NCBI RefSeq assembly: GCF_947495025.1
Contig: NZ_CANLXG010000002.1
Location: 1,120,124-1,184,123 of the forward strand
Length of the DNA stretch: 64,000 bases
Source: an uncultured Roseobacter sp.
GTDB lineage: Bacteria > Pseudomonadota > Alphaproteobacteria > Rhodobacterales > Rhodobacteraceae
Direction of reading: 5' to 3'
The notes beneath the pieces were generated by a model that worked only from the letters and a program-made list of their open reading frames with translations, was not told where the DNA came from and made no database searches. Within the stretch, counting starts at the first letter, position 1. Each line of letters opens with the position of its first letter. A program made the translations under genes and the position numbers. Below, in pieces: positions 19,546-28,576 of the stretch.

Positions 19546-20780
19546 TTGAGATTGCCGGACATTCCTATGCGCTGGGCGATCCCCTTGTGATTGCAGCGCT
19601 GGCGGGTGCGGGGGTTATCCTGCTGATGCTCGTTTTGCTGATCATGGCAGTGCGCGCTGCTGGTCGTTCAGCGCAGATTGCGGCGCCCCTGTCGCAGCAG
19701 ATCGGCATTCTTGATCAGCATGTCCGGCAACTGGGCGCAGGCCAGGAGCAGCTCCGTGGCGGTTTGCAGACCGTGTCCGATACCCAGGCCAACACGCAGA
19801 CCCAGGTGATCCAGACCGTCGAGGCCCGCCTCGCCTCCGTACAGCAGCAGATGCAGGACCGCCTGGCCGATAATGCCATGCGTTCGCAACGCGCGCTGAC
19901 AGAGATGCAGGAACGGATGAAAGAAACCCTGCATGGCTCGTCAAAACAGACGACGACATCGCTCACACAGCTGCAGGAACGACTGGCGTCAATCGACAAG
20001 GCGCAGGACAATATCACCCGCCTTTCGGGGGATGTTCTGTCTCTGCAGGATATCCTGAGCAACAAACAGACCCGGGGCGCGTTTGGTGAAATCCAGCTGA
20101 CGGATATTGTGTCCAAAGCGCTGCCGCGTGACAGCTACAGCCTTCAGGCGACCCTCTCCAACGGCAAACGGGCAGACTGTCTGATCCACCTGCCCAATCC
20201 TCCCGGGCCGATCGTCATCGACAGCAAATTCCCGCTCGAGGCCTACGAGGCGCTGCGCCGTGCAAAAACTGACTATGAACTGACCGAGGCGGCGAAACTT
20301 CTGCGCGCGTCGGTGAAAAAACATATATCCGACATTTCCGGAAAATATATCCTCGAGGGCGAGACCGCCGACGGTGCACTGATGTTTCTGCCCTCAGAGG
20401 CGGTCTATGCCGAACTGCATGCCAATTTCCCGGAGCTTGTAAGGCTGGGTTTTGACGCGCGCGTCTGGATTGTGTCACCTACGACGTGCATGGCGACGCT
20501 GAATACCATGCGGGCAATCCTGAAAGATGCCCGGATGCGTGAGCAGACCGGAGCCATCCGCAAAACGCTCAAACAGCTGCACCGCGATGTGGAGATCGTT
20601 GTCGAACGGGTCGGCAAGCTGAATACTCATTTTGGACAGGCGCGTGCAGATCTTGACGGGATATCCACAGCGGCAGAACGGGCCGGTAAAAGAGCCGCCC
20701 GTCTGGACAACTTTGACTTTGAGGAAATCACTCAGGACGATACCGACAAAGTCGTACCCCTGACTAAACCTCAGGGCTGA
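19542..20780 (+). CDS. rmuC: DNA recombination protein RmuC homologue
   Basis: A 412-residue protein with one N-terminal transmembrane segment (about 14-38), a long coiled-coil rich in Gln and Glu (about 45-175) and the RmuC nuclease-like domain ([37 protein letters not shown], and the [10 protein letters not shown] and RVWIVSPTT segments). RmuC limits inversions at short inverted repeats in E. coli; its enzymology is not settled. The ATG overlaps the mutL TGA, indicating translational coupling. The true start is 19542, not the longer frame within mutL. The 3' end overlaps the convergent uxuA gene by 10 bp. Confidence 0.92.
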   Translation: MIEIAGHSYALGDPLVIAALAGAGVILLMLVLLIMAVRAAGRSAQIAAPLSQQIGILDQHVRQLGAGQEQLRGGLQTVSDTQANTQTQVIQTVEARLASVQQQMQDRLADNAMRSQRALTEMQERMKETLHGSSKQTTTSLTQLQERLASIDKAQDNITRLSGDVLSLQDILSNKQTRGAFGEIQLTDIVSKALPRDSYSLQATLSNGKRADCLIHLPNPPGPIVIDSKFPLEAYEALRRAKTDYELTEAAKLLRASVKKHISDISGKYILEGETADGALMFLPSEAVYAELHANFPELVRLGFDARVWIVSPTTCMATLNTMRAILKDARMREQTGAIRKTLKQLHRDVEIVVERVGKLNTHFGQARADLDGISTAAERAGKRAARLDNFDFEEITQDDTDKVVPLTKPQG

Positions 20781-21955
20781 CAGGCCGCCATGATACCCCG
20801 CAGCTCGGCAAGCCCCCGCATCCTGCCAATCAGCGGGTAGCCCGGCATACTGTCCGTTTCCAGATCACTCAGGAGTTCCTGACCATGATCAGGGCGCATC
20901 GGGATCTCTGAATCCTCGCGGCCCGCTGACCTGCGGCGGGCCTCTTCCTCCGAAAGGGCCCGGATCGTCGCTACCATGTCTGTATCACCTTCCAGGTGTG
21001 GCGCTTCGTAAAAATCCGGCCGTGCCGGGTCCGGACCCGGTACCCGTTTCGTGTTCCGCAGATGCACGAAATGAATGCGTGCGCCGGCCTGCCTGACAAA
21101 ACCGACCGGATCAAACCCCTCTGCCACACCAAGCGAGCCGGTGCAGAGTGTCGCGCCGCTGGCCGGTACATCAACGGCGTCCAGGACGCGCACGTAATCC
21201 TGTGTCGAGGACATAACCCGCGGCAGCCCCAGCAGAGAGAAGGGTGGGTCATCCGGATGGCAGCACAGCCGGATACCGCAGGTTTCGGCGTGTGGTGCAA
21301 CTTCTGACAGAAAATCAATAAGGTTCCGGCGCAGCCTTTCACGGTCGATGCCGTCATAGGTGGCCAGTCGCTCTGCCACATCAGACAGCGTCCAGGAGTC
21401 GTTCGCGCCGGGCAGCCCTGCAATCACCGTATTCTGCAGCATCGTCTTCTGTTGGTTCGAAAGGTCAGCAAACCGTTCTGCAGCGCGTTCCCGCAGAGCC
21501 TGATTATAATCGTCCGGTGCTGACGGCCGCCTGAGAATGTGCAGGTCAAAGACGGCGAAATCCAGCAAAGAGAAATGCATCGCGTTACCGCCATGCGGCT
21601 GAGGAGACCGGAGGACAGTGCGGGTCCAGTCAAGAATGGGCATGAAGTTGTAACAGACAGTACGCACACCTGCCGCGGCCAGGTTGCTCAGACTGGCCCG
21701 GTAATTTTCAAGGTGATCCTTGTAACCCGAACTCTGTGTTTTGATGGCCTCTGATACTGGCAGGCTCTCTGCCACGTCCCACGAAAAGTCATCAGCTTCG
21801 AGCAGCTCAATACGCATGCGTATGTTTTCTGTGCTCCATATCTCTCCCGGAGGGATATCATGAAGCGCAGTGACAATGCCTTCGACACCTGCCTGGTGCA
21901 GCTGTGCCAGTGGTATTTTGTCGTTTGGCCCAAACCATCGCCAGCACTGTTTCAT
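20771..21955 (-). CDS. uxuA: mannonate dehydratase
   Basis: Fe/Mn-dependent dehydratase converting D-mannonate to 2-keto-3-deoxy-D-gluconate. The 394-residue chain shows family signatures: RWFGPND at the N-terminus, YNFMPILDWTRT, CCHPDDPP, TGSLG, HFVHLRN and MRPDHG, which contain the metal-binding His and Cys residues. ATG 21955 is preferred: it gives MKQCWRWFGPND as in known UxuA, has GAAGG nine bases upstream and overlaps the upstream TGA as ATGA. The alternative ATG 21964 directly abuts the same GAAGG and so could not use it. It is the last gene of the 14-gene minus-strand operon; its product feeds the KDG kinase upstream. Confidence 0.94.
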   Translation of the reverse strand: MKQCWRWFGPNDKIPLAQLHQAGVEGIVTALHDIPPGEIWSTENIRMRIELLEADDFSWDVAESLPVSEAIKTQSSGYKDHLENYRASLSNLAAAGVRTVCYNFMPILDWTRTVLRSPQPHGGNAMHFSLLDFAVFDLHILRRPSAPDDYNQALRERAAERFADLSNQQKTMLQNTVIAGLPGANDSWTLSDVAERLATYDGIDRERLRRNLIDFLSEVAPHAETCGIRLCCHPDDPPFSLLGLPRVMSSTQDYVRVLDAVDVPASGATLCTGSLGVAEGFDPVGFVRQAGARIHFVHLRNTKRVPGPDPARPDFYEAPHLEGDTDMVATIRALSEEEARRRSAGREDSEIPMRPDHGQELLSDLETDSMPGYPLIGRMRGLAELRGIMAACQP

Positions 21956-23004
21956 GGTTGCCATCCTTCGTAGAGGGGGTGCCCGGACTCAAGGGGCAGG
22001 CTCACACGATCACCAGTACGCGCCGCATGGTAAATTGCGGTGACAAGTGCCACAGATGCAGCCCCGTCTGAAAGTGTGACTGCCCGGTTTGGTTCTTTAC
22101 TGAGGGCTGCGGCGACTTCTTTCAGAAAACCGCTGAACCCAACGGGCTCGTCTGGCGTGTCTGCCAGCAGATCATCGAGTTTTTGCTGCAGGGCCGGATC
22201 GCGTGTTGCAAACTGCCACTCGGCTGATCCTGGTGCATACGGCGATGTGCCCGAAGTTGCAGTCAGGTGTTCAAACACCAACCGGATCCGCGTTTCATCA
22301 AATGCAGCGCCCAGAGTCACGGAACTCGTAGCAAGCGCGCCATTCTGCAGACGAAAACACAGCGCCGCGCAATCCTCGGTTTCGATGGGATTAATACGCG
22401 TCGTGGTCATCGCCGACACTTCTGCAACCGGCCCCATGATATGAGTGATCAGATCATGATTGTGGATCGCGTGCCCCAGCACCGCGCCACCCTGTTCTCC
22501 TGCCCAGGTGCCCCTCCAGGGAACTGCGTAGTAGTCAGCACCCCGCGACCAGTGGGTTTCAACAGACGCAACCTGCGGCCGACCGGCGAAACCGCTTTCT
22601 GTCGCCATGCGCAGTCTGGCCAGTGCGGGACCCCAGCGATACTGAAACACGGGAAACACCTGTCGCGCTGCGCGTTCCGCGGCTGCCCGCATCAGATCAA
22701 CATCACGCATCGATGTCGCCAGAGGTTTCTCGCAAATCACGTGCTTTCCTGCGTTCAGGGCGCGCAGTGTGACTGGTACATGAAGATGGGGGGGCAGGCA
22801 GACGTCAACTACATCGATTTCTGGTCTTTGCAGGGCGGCGTCAATATCCGTCGCGGTCGTGAAACTGTCACCTTCCCGCAGACCCTCCGCGCGCGCTTCA
22901 TCCTGATCTACCAGCATCTCAACAATGAATTTTTCTGGCAGTGTTCGATAAGCCGCCAGATGCTGACTTCCTATACCGGCTCCCAGAATGGCAACCCGGA
23001 TCAT
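21952..23004 (-). CDS. Gfo/Idh/MocA family oxidoreductase (copy 1)
   Basis: A 350-residue NAD(P)-dependent dehydrogenase. Rossmann motif GAGIGS (8-13), catalytic-domain motif EKP at 92-94, then the C-terminal alpha/beta domain with GHAIHNHDLITH carrying the conserved His. The family oxidises or epimerises cyclic polyols, sugars and sugar acids. ATGA overlaps on both sides place it tightly inside the operon. In the context of UxuA and KdgK, a role in bringing an unusual sugar or uronate to mannonate is plausible but unproven. Confidence 0.9.
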   Translation of the reverse strand: MIRVAILGAGIGSQHLAAYRTLPEKFIVEMLVDQDEARAEGLREGDSFTTATDIDAALQRPEIDVVDVCLPPHLHVPVTLRALNAGKHVICEKPLATSMRDVDLMRAAAERAARQVFPVFQYRWGPALARLRMATESGFAGRPQVASVETHWSRGADYYAVPWRGTWAGEQGGAVLGHAIHNHDLITHIMGPVAEVSAMTTTRINPIETEDCAALCFRLQNGALATSSVTLGAAFDETRIRLVFEHLTATSGTSPYAPGSAEWQFATRDPALQQKLDDLLADTPDEPVGFSGFLKEVAAALSKEPNRAVTLSDGAASVALVTAIYHAARTGDRVSLPLESGHPLYEGWQP

Positions 23005-24002
23005 CGCCCGTCCGCCATTGCCTGAGCCCTTAACGCAAGGTCCATTACCAGAAAGCAGTGGGCCTGTGTCATGGCTGTTTCCGTACGCATCCGTATGTCA
23101 TTTGCAAGCCTGTCAAAGTATGGCAGGCCAGCGTCTGAGGCATCAATTTTTTCGCATCTGTCACCGTTGACCAGAAGAAGGTGATCGGTACCGTCGCATC
23201 CGCCAACATCCACATATTTCCGAAGCTCGATATAGCCTTCGGTCCCGAGTATTGTCAGCCTTCCATCGCCCCAGGTCGGCAGAGCGTCAGGTGTATACCA
23301 GTCAACGCGAATATAGCCGGTCCCGTTTTCGCTGCGCAGCGAAATCTCTCCGAAATCCTGAAGGCCGGGGTCTCCTGAATTTGCGTAATTAGCTGTAAAT
23401 GCGTGTGTAATTTCGGCGGCGTAAGAGCCGGTAAAGTGCAGAAACTGATCAATCTGGTGTGATGCAATATCAGTTAGAATGCCACCATAACGCTCTTTCT
23501 CAAAGAACCAGTCGGGTCTGCTGGTCCGGTTGAGTCGATGAGGACCAAGGCCGGCAGTGTGCACAACCCGGCCAATCGCACCGGCGGAGATCAGTTCGTC
23601 CGCGCGGGTGACAGCGGGCACCTCAAACCGCTCCGAAAAATTGACAGACCACATGCGCCCGGTTTCAGCGACACAAGTCCTGATCTGGTCAAGCTGGCTA
23701 TGCGTGGTGCAGCCTGGCTTGTCTGTCATCACATCCATACGGTTGCGCATGGAAAGAACGGCGAGTTCAGAGCGGTCTGACGGCACCGCTGCAATAAGGG
23801 CCAGATCTGCTCCGCTCTGCAGAGCATCATCCAGAGTTTCGATGCGGGGGATGTCGGGAAATCGCTTTTTGTATCCCTCAAGGGTGACCGGCGTCCCCTT
23901 TGTCCAGAAGCCGATGCATTCTGCACCCGCCTTCAGCATATTCTCGGTCATGCCAAAGATGTGCCTGTGATCAAGGCCAAGAGCAACGAAGCGCAGGGTC
24001 AT
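23001..24002 (-). CDS. Gfo/Idh/MocA family oxidoreductase (copy 2, divergent)
   Basis: A 333-residue protein with the Gfo/Idh fold but altered hallmark motifs. The N-terminal strand reads FVALGLDHRHIFGM instead of the usual GxGxxG, and the EKP motif is DKP (Asp94-Lys95-Pro96). The C-terminal domain keeps GGILTDIASHQIDQFLHF with the conserved His. The catalytic Lys is retained. This divergent subgroup may bind a different substrate or a tightly held cofactor; that is inference. Both ends overlap neighbouring genes by four bases. Confidence 0.87.
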   Translation of the reverse strand: MTLRFVALGLDHRHIFGMTENMLKAGAECIGFWTKGTPVTLEGYKKRFPDIPRIETLDDALQSGADLALIAAVPSDRSELAVLSMRNRMDVMTDKPGCTTHSQLDQIRTCVAETGRMWSVNFSERFEVPAVTRADELISAGAIGRVVHTAGLGPHRLNRTSRPDWFFEKERYGGILTDIASHQIDQFLHFTGSYAAEITHAFTANYANSGDPGLQDFGEISLRSENGTGYIRVDWYTPDALPTWGDGRLTILGTEGYIELRKYVDVGGCDGTDHLLLVNGDRCEKIDASDAGLPYFDRLANDIRMRTETAMTQAHCFLVMDLALRAQAMADGR

Positions 24003-25033
24003 AGTCGGGATACCTCTGTAACGCTTCCGGTTCGGGCCGCGGTTTCCATTGCAGCGATAACGGCCTGTGCAGAGAGGGCACTCCGTCCCGACGCCAGCGG
24101 CTCTTTGCCGGAAAGGAGCGATGCCGCAAAATCTTCCAGCACTGTCTGGTGCCAGGCATGGGTAAAGGCCATCGGGTCCGCTCCGCCGCCGGTCGCAGCA
24201 GTTTCACCAGACGTAGTGACCGTGCCGTCCAGACCATGGAGCTTCAGCACACCAGACATGAGGTGCGCACTGGCTCTTGTACCCTGAATCGCAATGCTCT
24301 CTGGTCCGCCGGGCCAGGCTGCAGTGGTCGCTGTCAGTGTTCCCACAGCGCCGCTGGCAAAAGTAAGAAGGGCTGCCGCACGGTCTTCGGCCTCAAGGTC
24401 GTGCAATGGGGTCCGGTGCATCTGTGCCTGCAGGCTTGTCACAGGACCAAGAAGCCACAGCGCCAGATCCAGTGTATGGATGGCCTGGTTGATCATCACG
24501 CCACCGCCGTCCCGGGCATACGTGCCACGACCGGGAACATCATAGTACTCCTGGTCGCGCCACCACGGCACCCTGATGTCCACCATGGCCACATCTCCAA
24601 GCGAACCTGTCGCCAGTGCGTCCCGCAGATCGCCGGATGCAGCACGCGCGCGGTGCTGCAGAAAGACACCGAGGGGGACATTCGCGTTATCGCACAGGGC
24701 GACGATTTCCCGCGCCGCATCCAGCGTCCGTTCAACGGGTTTTTCCATCAGGATGGGCTTTCGGGCCGCGACGAGGCTGGTCACCAGATCCTTGCGCGCG
24801 TCTGGCGGCGTTGCGATAATTATGAAATCCGCTTCGTCAATCGCCGTATCATCTGCGTCGGCAAGCGCCGGAACAGCATATCCCAGTGTTCCGCTTGCCT
24901 GTTCTGCAAAAGCCTTTGAGCGGACCGGATCGCGTCCCACAACGCCGATGAGCGTCACGGCCGGTTTCGCATCCCGAATGGCCAGCAGGTGCGTGCCGGC
25001 GACCATGCCCAGACCGATCAGGATTACCTTCAT
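23999..25033 (-). CDS. Gfo/Idh/MocA family oxidoreductase (copy 3)
   Basis: A 344-residue protein: Rossmann strand VILIGLGMVAGTH (3-15), EKP at 97-99, then GGGVMINQAIHTLDLALWLLG with the conserved active-site His. It resembles scyllo-inositol or glucose-fructose type dehydrogenases in general layout; the substrate cannot be specified. The start overlaps the stop of the upstream PfkB kinase by ATGA. It is one of four paralogues in the same operon, none closely identical to another, suggesting different steps rather than recent duplication. Confidence 0.9.
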   Translation of the reverse strand: MKVILIGLGMVAGTHLLAIRDAKPAVTLIGVVGRDPVRSKAFAEQASGTLGYAVPALADADDTAIDEADFIIIATPPDARKDLVTSLVAARKPILMEKPVERTLDAAREIVALCDNANVPLGVFLQHRARAASGDLRDALATGSLGDVAMVDIRVPWWRDQEYYDVPGRGTYARDGGGVMINQAIHTLDLALWLLGPVTSLQAQMHRTPLHDLEAEDRAAALLTFASGAVGTLTATTAAWPGGPESIAIQGTRASAHLMSGVLKLHGLDGTVTTSGETAATGGGADPMAFTHAWHQTVLEDFAASLLSGKEPLASGRSALSAQAVIAAMETAARTGSVTEVSRL

Positions 25034-25914
25034 CTGTCATCTTTCGGGATGATGGCACCGCGGTGCCCAACGACGACAGACGCACATCTGTGGCCGGCCA
25101 TGAGAGCGTCGTGCTGGCTGGCACCTGACAGAAGAGACCCAAGGTAAGCACCGTTGAAACTGTCTCCGGCCGCAGTCGTATCGACCACCTGTTCGGCCGG
25201 TGCATATCGCTGCGATACTTCAGACCCGAGACTGACCGGACCATCGGCCCCCTGTTTCAGAGCACCGCTCATTCCGAGACCGACAAAGCGTTCCAGGACC
25301 TCTTCATGCGTCTCCTCAAAGAGCGCCATTTCATCGTCGACAGATGGCAGTGCGATATCGGAACGCGCCCACAACAACGATGTAACGGTTCGGGCAATTG
25401 CCGGATCTTCCCACAGCCGCGGGCGAAAGTTGCTGTCATAGACAAACCGGACAGAAGACTGCACAAGCCAGTCGAGCAGTGCCAGACGTACAGGATGCGG
25501 CAGGATCGCCATGGTGATGCCGGACAGATACACCACGTCATAGTTCGCCAGAACCGAGAAATCCGGCTCTTTCTTTCCCTGAAACAGACGTCGCGCCGCG
25601 GACGATCCACGCCAGTAGGTGAAGGAGCGTTCACCATCTTCTGCAGTCGTGATTGCGTATAATCCGGGCGTCTGGCCCGGCAGCACTGCAATGTTGCTGC
25701 ACCCGATACCCTGACCTGCAATAAAGTCACGGATCTTGGCTGAAAAGGGATCGTCGCCTACGCAGGTGACGTAATCCACGGCGAGGGACGGTGCGCTTCT
25801 TTTCATGTAAATTGCCGTATTCAGCGTGTCACCCGCCACGCCGACGGCTGCTGTGTCGCCGGACATCGACAACTCCACCATGGCTTCGCCAACACATGCG
25901 ACTTTCAGACTCAT
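25030..25914 (-). CDS. kdgK: PfkB-family sugar kinase, probable 2-keto-3-deoxygluconate kinase
   Basis: A 294-residue ribokinase-fold kinase. Seen: VGEAMVELS near the N-terminus (8-16), as in KDG kinases, YWRGSSAAR (100-108), and the PfkB signature DTTAAGDSFNGAYL (245-258) with catalytic Asp251. It would phosphorylate KDG to KDPG for the Entner-Doudoroff aldolase, which is not in this window. ATG 25914 is used instead of an upstream frame to 25980 because it begins the conserved strand and overlaps the EamA gene stop by ATGA. Placement beside UxuA and UxaA, both KDG producers, supports the specificity. Confidence 0.87.
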   Translation of the reverse strand: MSLKVACVGEAMVELSMSGDTAAVGVAGDTLNTAIYMKRSAPSLAVDYVTCVGDDPFSAKIRDFIAGQGIGCSNIAVLPGQTPGLYAITTAEDGERSFTYWRGSSAARRLFQGKKEPDFSVLANYDVVYLSGITMAILPHPVRLALLDWLVQSSVRFVYDSNFRPRLWEDPAIARTVTSLLWARSDIALPSVDDEMALFEETHEEVLERFVGLGMSGALKQGADGPVSLGSEVSQRYAPAEQVVDTTAAGDSFNGAYLGSLLSGASQHDALMAGHRCASVVVGHRGAIIPKDDR

Positions 25915-26792
25915 TCCTGCTCCCGCTTCCAGATTATCAGACCCGATACAACAATGATCAAAGCACCGGCGACAGTCCACAGGTCCGGCAGGTGATCAAA
26001 AACAAGCCAGCTGAAACCGGCGATATAAATCATAAAGGAATAGGTGTAGGGCATCAGCGTACTGGCCGAGCCAAAGAGATGCGCTGTGGTCAGCAACTGG
26101 TGGCCCGCCCAGCCGCACACGCCAAGCCCGATCAGAAGGCACCACCCCAGCAGATCCGCCGGCATGACCCAGGCCCAGATGGCAAAAGGCAAAAGCACGG
26201 CCGTACCGAGCGCGCCCATATAGAACTGCATCGTTTCCGTGGCGACCAGCCCGGCAAGCCGGCGCGTCATCAGCGAATAGAGTGCCAGAGCGGTCGCATT
26301 ATACATCGGCAGGATCATTGCGGGATGGAAGCTTTCTCCAAACGGGCGGATGACCACCAGAACACCTGCAAACCCCAGAAGAATAGCGGCCCAGCGCCAG
26401 GGGCCGATCTGTTCTTTCAGCACCGTAAGCGACAGGAAGCACACGATAATCGGGCTGGAAAACATGATCGCAGAGATCACAGTCAAAGGCAGGAAGTTCA
26501 GCGCATAGAAATTTCCCAGTGTGGCCGAGATCAGCAGCGACGACCGGAAAATCAGCTCGAAAAAACGGCCGGTTCGCAGCCGTTCCGCGTCGAACCCGTT
26601 ACGGAAAGTGACGGCCAGGGAAATGGCAAAATGACCGGCATAGCGCATGAAAGCCAGCTGAAAGGCCGGAAAACCCGCCAGAACCAGCCATTTGGCCGAA
26701 GTGTCCACCAGTGCAAAAAGAAACCATGCCGCCAGCATCATCACAATACCCAGTTGCGGCCTGTGTTCCTGTGCGCGGGCGGCGACTGCCAT
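25911..26792 (-). CDS. EamA/DMT-superfamily transporter
   Basis: A 293-residue membrane protein with about ten hydrophobic segments in two EamA repeats (about 15-145 and 160-288). Short charged cytoplasmic ends (MAVAARAQEHRP, WKREQE) are visible. DMT transporters usually export or import small metabolites. Here it sits between a sugar kinase and a hydroxyacid dehydrogenase within a sugar-acid operon, so it may export an intermediate or inhibitory sugar acid, or provide a second uptake route. The start overlaps the upstream stop as TAATG. Confidence 0.88.
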   Translation of the reverse strand: MAVAARAQEHRPQLGIVMMLAAWFLFALVDTSAKWLVLAGFPAFQLAFMRYAGHFAISLAVTFRNGFDAERLRTGRFFELIFRSSLLISATLGNFYALNFLPLTVISAIMFSSPIIVCFLSLTVLKEQIGPWRWAAILLGFAGVLVVIRPFGESFHPAMILPMYNATALALYSLMTRRLAGLVATETMQFYMGALGTAVLLPFAIWAWVMPADLLGWCLLIGLGVCGWAGHQLLTTAHLFGSASTLMPYTYSFMIYIAGFSWLVFDHLPDLWTVAGALIIVVSGLIIWKREQE

Positions 26793-27679
26793 TACTTGCC
26801 GAACCGCGCCGCGAAGAAGTCGACCATCTGGCTGACCATGTCATCCGCCTGACCACTGTCCCGGGCTTCGGTTAATGCCGTCAGTGCGCAGCGTGACATG
26901 ATGCTGTCCACACCCGCATCATCCGCCATTTGTTTGTAATAGCCTACGTCCTTGGCCGCATTCTTGATGGCAAAGGCGAGCTGGTTCGGGTCACCATCCA
27001 CGCCGTATCCTTTTACAAAATCCATCATGCCCGAGTGCAGCGGGCCAGCGGCCATAACGCTGTAGACCTTTTCGCGGTCGACCCCGGCAACGTCCGCCAT
27101 GGCAAAGGCTTCTGCCATCGCGTTTGCCACTGTCATGCCGAAAAAGTTGTTGATCAGCTTGATGGTATGGCCAGATCCAAGGGTTCCAAGGTGAAAGACA
27201 TTCTCGCCGAGGTCCTTCAGCACAGGCTCAACCCTGTCAAAGGCCTCTTTGTCGCCGGAGGTCATGATGTTCAGCAGCCCGTCCTTGGCGTGTGAAGGCG
27301 TGCGCCCCAGCGGCGCATCCAGGTACGTCCCGCCTGAAGCGGCGACCTTTTCACCCAGCATCCGCGTGCTGCCAGGCAGTGATGTGCCAAAGTCGATGAC
27401 AACGGCTCCCGGTTTCATCCCGGCAATCACACCTTCATCGCCCAGCATCCGGCTTTCGACGTGCTCCGACGTGCCCATGCACAGCATAATGATGTCCGAT
27501 GCGGCGGCGACGTCGCGCGCGCTGCCCGCCTCGGTCGCGCCACGGCCCAGGGCCTGATCGATGTAAGTGCGGTCACGGTTGCCCAGAACGGTCAGGGCAT
27601 AGCCCTGATCCTGTAGCCTGCCGACCATGGCACCGCCCATAAGTCCGAGGCCGATGAAACCGATTGCTGGCTGCGTCAT
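26792..27679 (-). CDS. NAD(P)-dependent beta-hydroxyacid dehydrogenase (HIBADH family, copy 1)
   Basis: A 295-residue dehydrogenase of the 3-hydroxyisobutyrate / tartronate-semialdehyde reductase family. Rossmann motif IGFIGLGLMGGAM (6-18), substrate motif DAPLGRTPSHA (121-131), catalytic Lys174 in GHTIKLINNF. The substrate motif departs from the classic DAPVSGG, so neither 3-hydroxyisobutyrate nor tartronate semialdehyde is assured. In a sugar-acid operon it may act on a 2-hydroxy-3-oxo acid or a branched beta-hydroxy acid. It is 12 bp downstream of the PhyH-type gene. Confidence 0.87.
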   Translation of the reverse strand: MTQPAIGFIGLGLMGGAMVGRLQDQGYALTVLGNRDRTYIDQALGRGATEAGSARDVAAASDIIMLCMGTSEHVESRMLGDEGVIAGMKPGAVVIDFGTSLPGSTRMLGEKVAASGGTYLDAPLGRTPSHAKDGLLNIMTSGDKEAFDRVEPVLKDLGENVFHLGTLGSGHTIKLINNFFGMTVANAMAEAFAMADVAGVDREKVYSVMAAGPLHSGMMDFVKGYGVDGDPNQLAFAIKNAAKDVGYYKQMADDAGVDSIMSRCALTALTEARDSGQADDMVSQMVDFFAARFGK

Positions 27680-27691
27680 GTCTGTCTCCTG

Positions 27692-28576
27692 TCAGATGGT
27701 GTCAAAGGCACGCTTCTTCATGCCTTTCTGAATTTCGTAAATGGAAATGGGTACATCCGGTTGCGGCTGCGGAATCCGGACCGGAATGTCCTTCAGGCGC
27801 GGGTTCTTTGTCGTCTGACCGCACAGCATCCGCGTGTCATAGTCCTCGATCCCGTCCCATTTTGTCATGGACCCCATGATCGGAAAGGCATCCGCCGCCA
27901 TCATCTCATAGAACAGAATCCGCCGCGCACGGTCCGATGTGTTCAGCGCCGACCCGTGCACAATCCGACCATGATGGATGCTGACGGATCCGGCCGGTCC
28001 CGTCAGCTGAACCGCGTCCTCGGGGTTCAGGCCGTTTTCCTCCGGCAGCATGGCACCTGCGAAAACGCCGTCTGCGTGGTGATCAAAAACCGGGCCTTTG
28101 TGACTGCCCGGATAGACCATCAACGGCCCGTTTTCCGGTGCCATATCATCAAGAATGACTCCGATGGCAAGGATGTCGTCATTGGTGTGCGGGTAAAACG
28201 CATAGTCCTGATGCCACTCAACAGCGGCACCGTAACCTGCTGATTTCATATTCAGTTTCGTGGTGTGTAACCGCAGGTCCGGACCAATTAGATCGCGCGC
28301 AGGTGCAAGGACATGATCCGAATACATCAGGTCGCGCACCACGTCCGATATCGTGTGCGGTAGTTTGATCCGGCGCAGCCGTGGGTCTGTGGCGGTATGG
28401 CTGTCTTCCAGATCGAGACGTTCGTTACTGGCGGTCATGGTGGCCGCCTCTTCTTCAAAACGCGCGATTTCGGCGTAGATTTTCGCCAGCCATTCTGCCG
28501 GGATGCGGTCTTCCAGAACGAGGTAGCCGTGCTCCTCGTAGTGGGCGATCTGATCCGGTGTCAGTGTTTCAGGCAT
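27692..28576 (-). CDS. phytanoyl-CoA dioxygenase (PhyH) family protein, copy 1
   Basis: A 294-residue non-haem Fe(II)/2-oxoglutarate dioxygenase. The facial triad is visible as WHQDYAF (His122, Asp124) and RIVHGSA (His207), followed by 2-oxoglutarate-binding Arg in SDRARR (218-219). GPLMVYPGSHKG (150-161) is typical of PhyH proteins. The family hydroxylates aliphatic carbons, including ectoine, phytanoyl-CoA and phosphonates. Its place between two sugar dehydrogenases suggests hydroxylation, or oxidative removal of a methyl or other substituent, from a sugar acid; this is inference. It overlaps the Gfo/Idh copy 4 gene by 8 bp. Confidence 0.9.
   Translation of the reverse strand: MPETLTPDQIAHYEEHGYLVLEDRIPAEWLAKIYAEIARFEEEAATMTASNERLDLEDSHTATDPRLRRIKLPHTISDVVRDLMYSDHVLAPARDLIGPDLRLHTTKLNMKSAGYGAAVEWHQDYAFYPHTNDDILAIGVILDDMAPENGPLMVYPGSHKGPVFDHHADGVFAGAMLPEENGLNPEDAVQLTGPAGSVSIHHGRIVHGSALNTSDRARRILFYEMMAADAFPIMGSMTKWDGIEDYDTRMLCGQTTKNPRLKDIPVRIPQPQPDVPISIYEIQKGMKKRAFDTI

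Noticed and set aside
25791..26852. Plus-strand frame of about 350 codons over the EamA gene
   Set aside because: It is antisense to a clear ten-helix membrane protein; polar composition mirrors the complement of hydrophobic codons.
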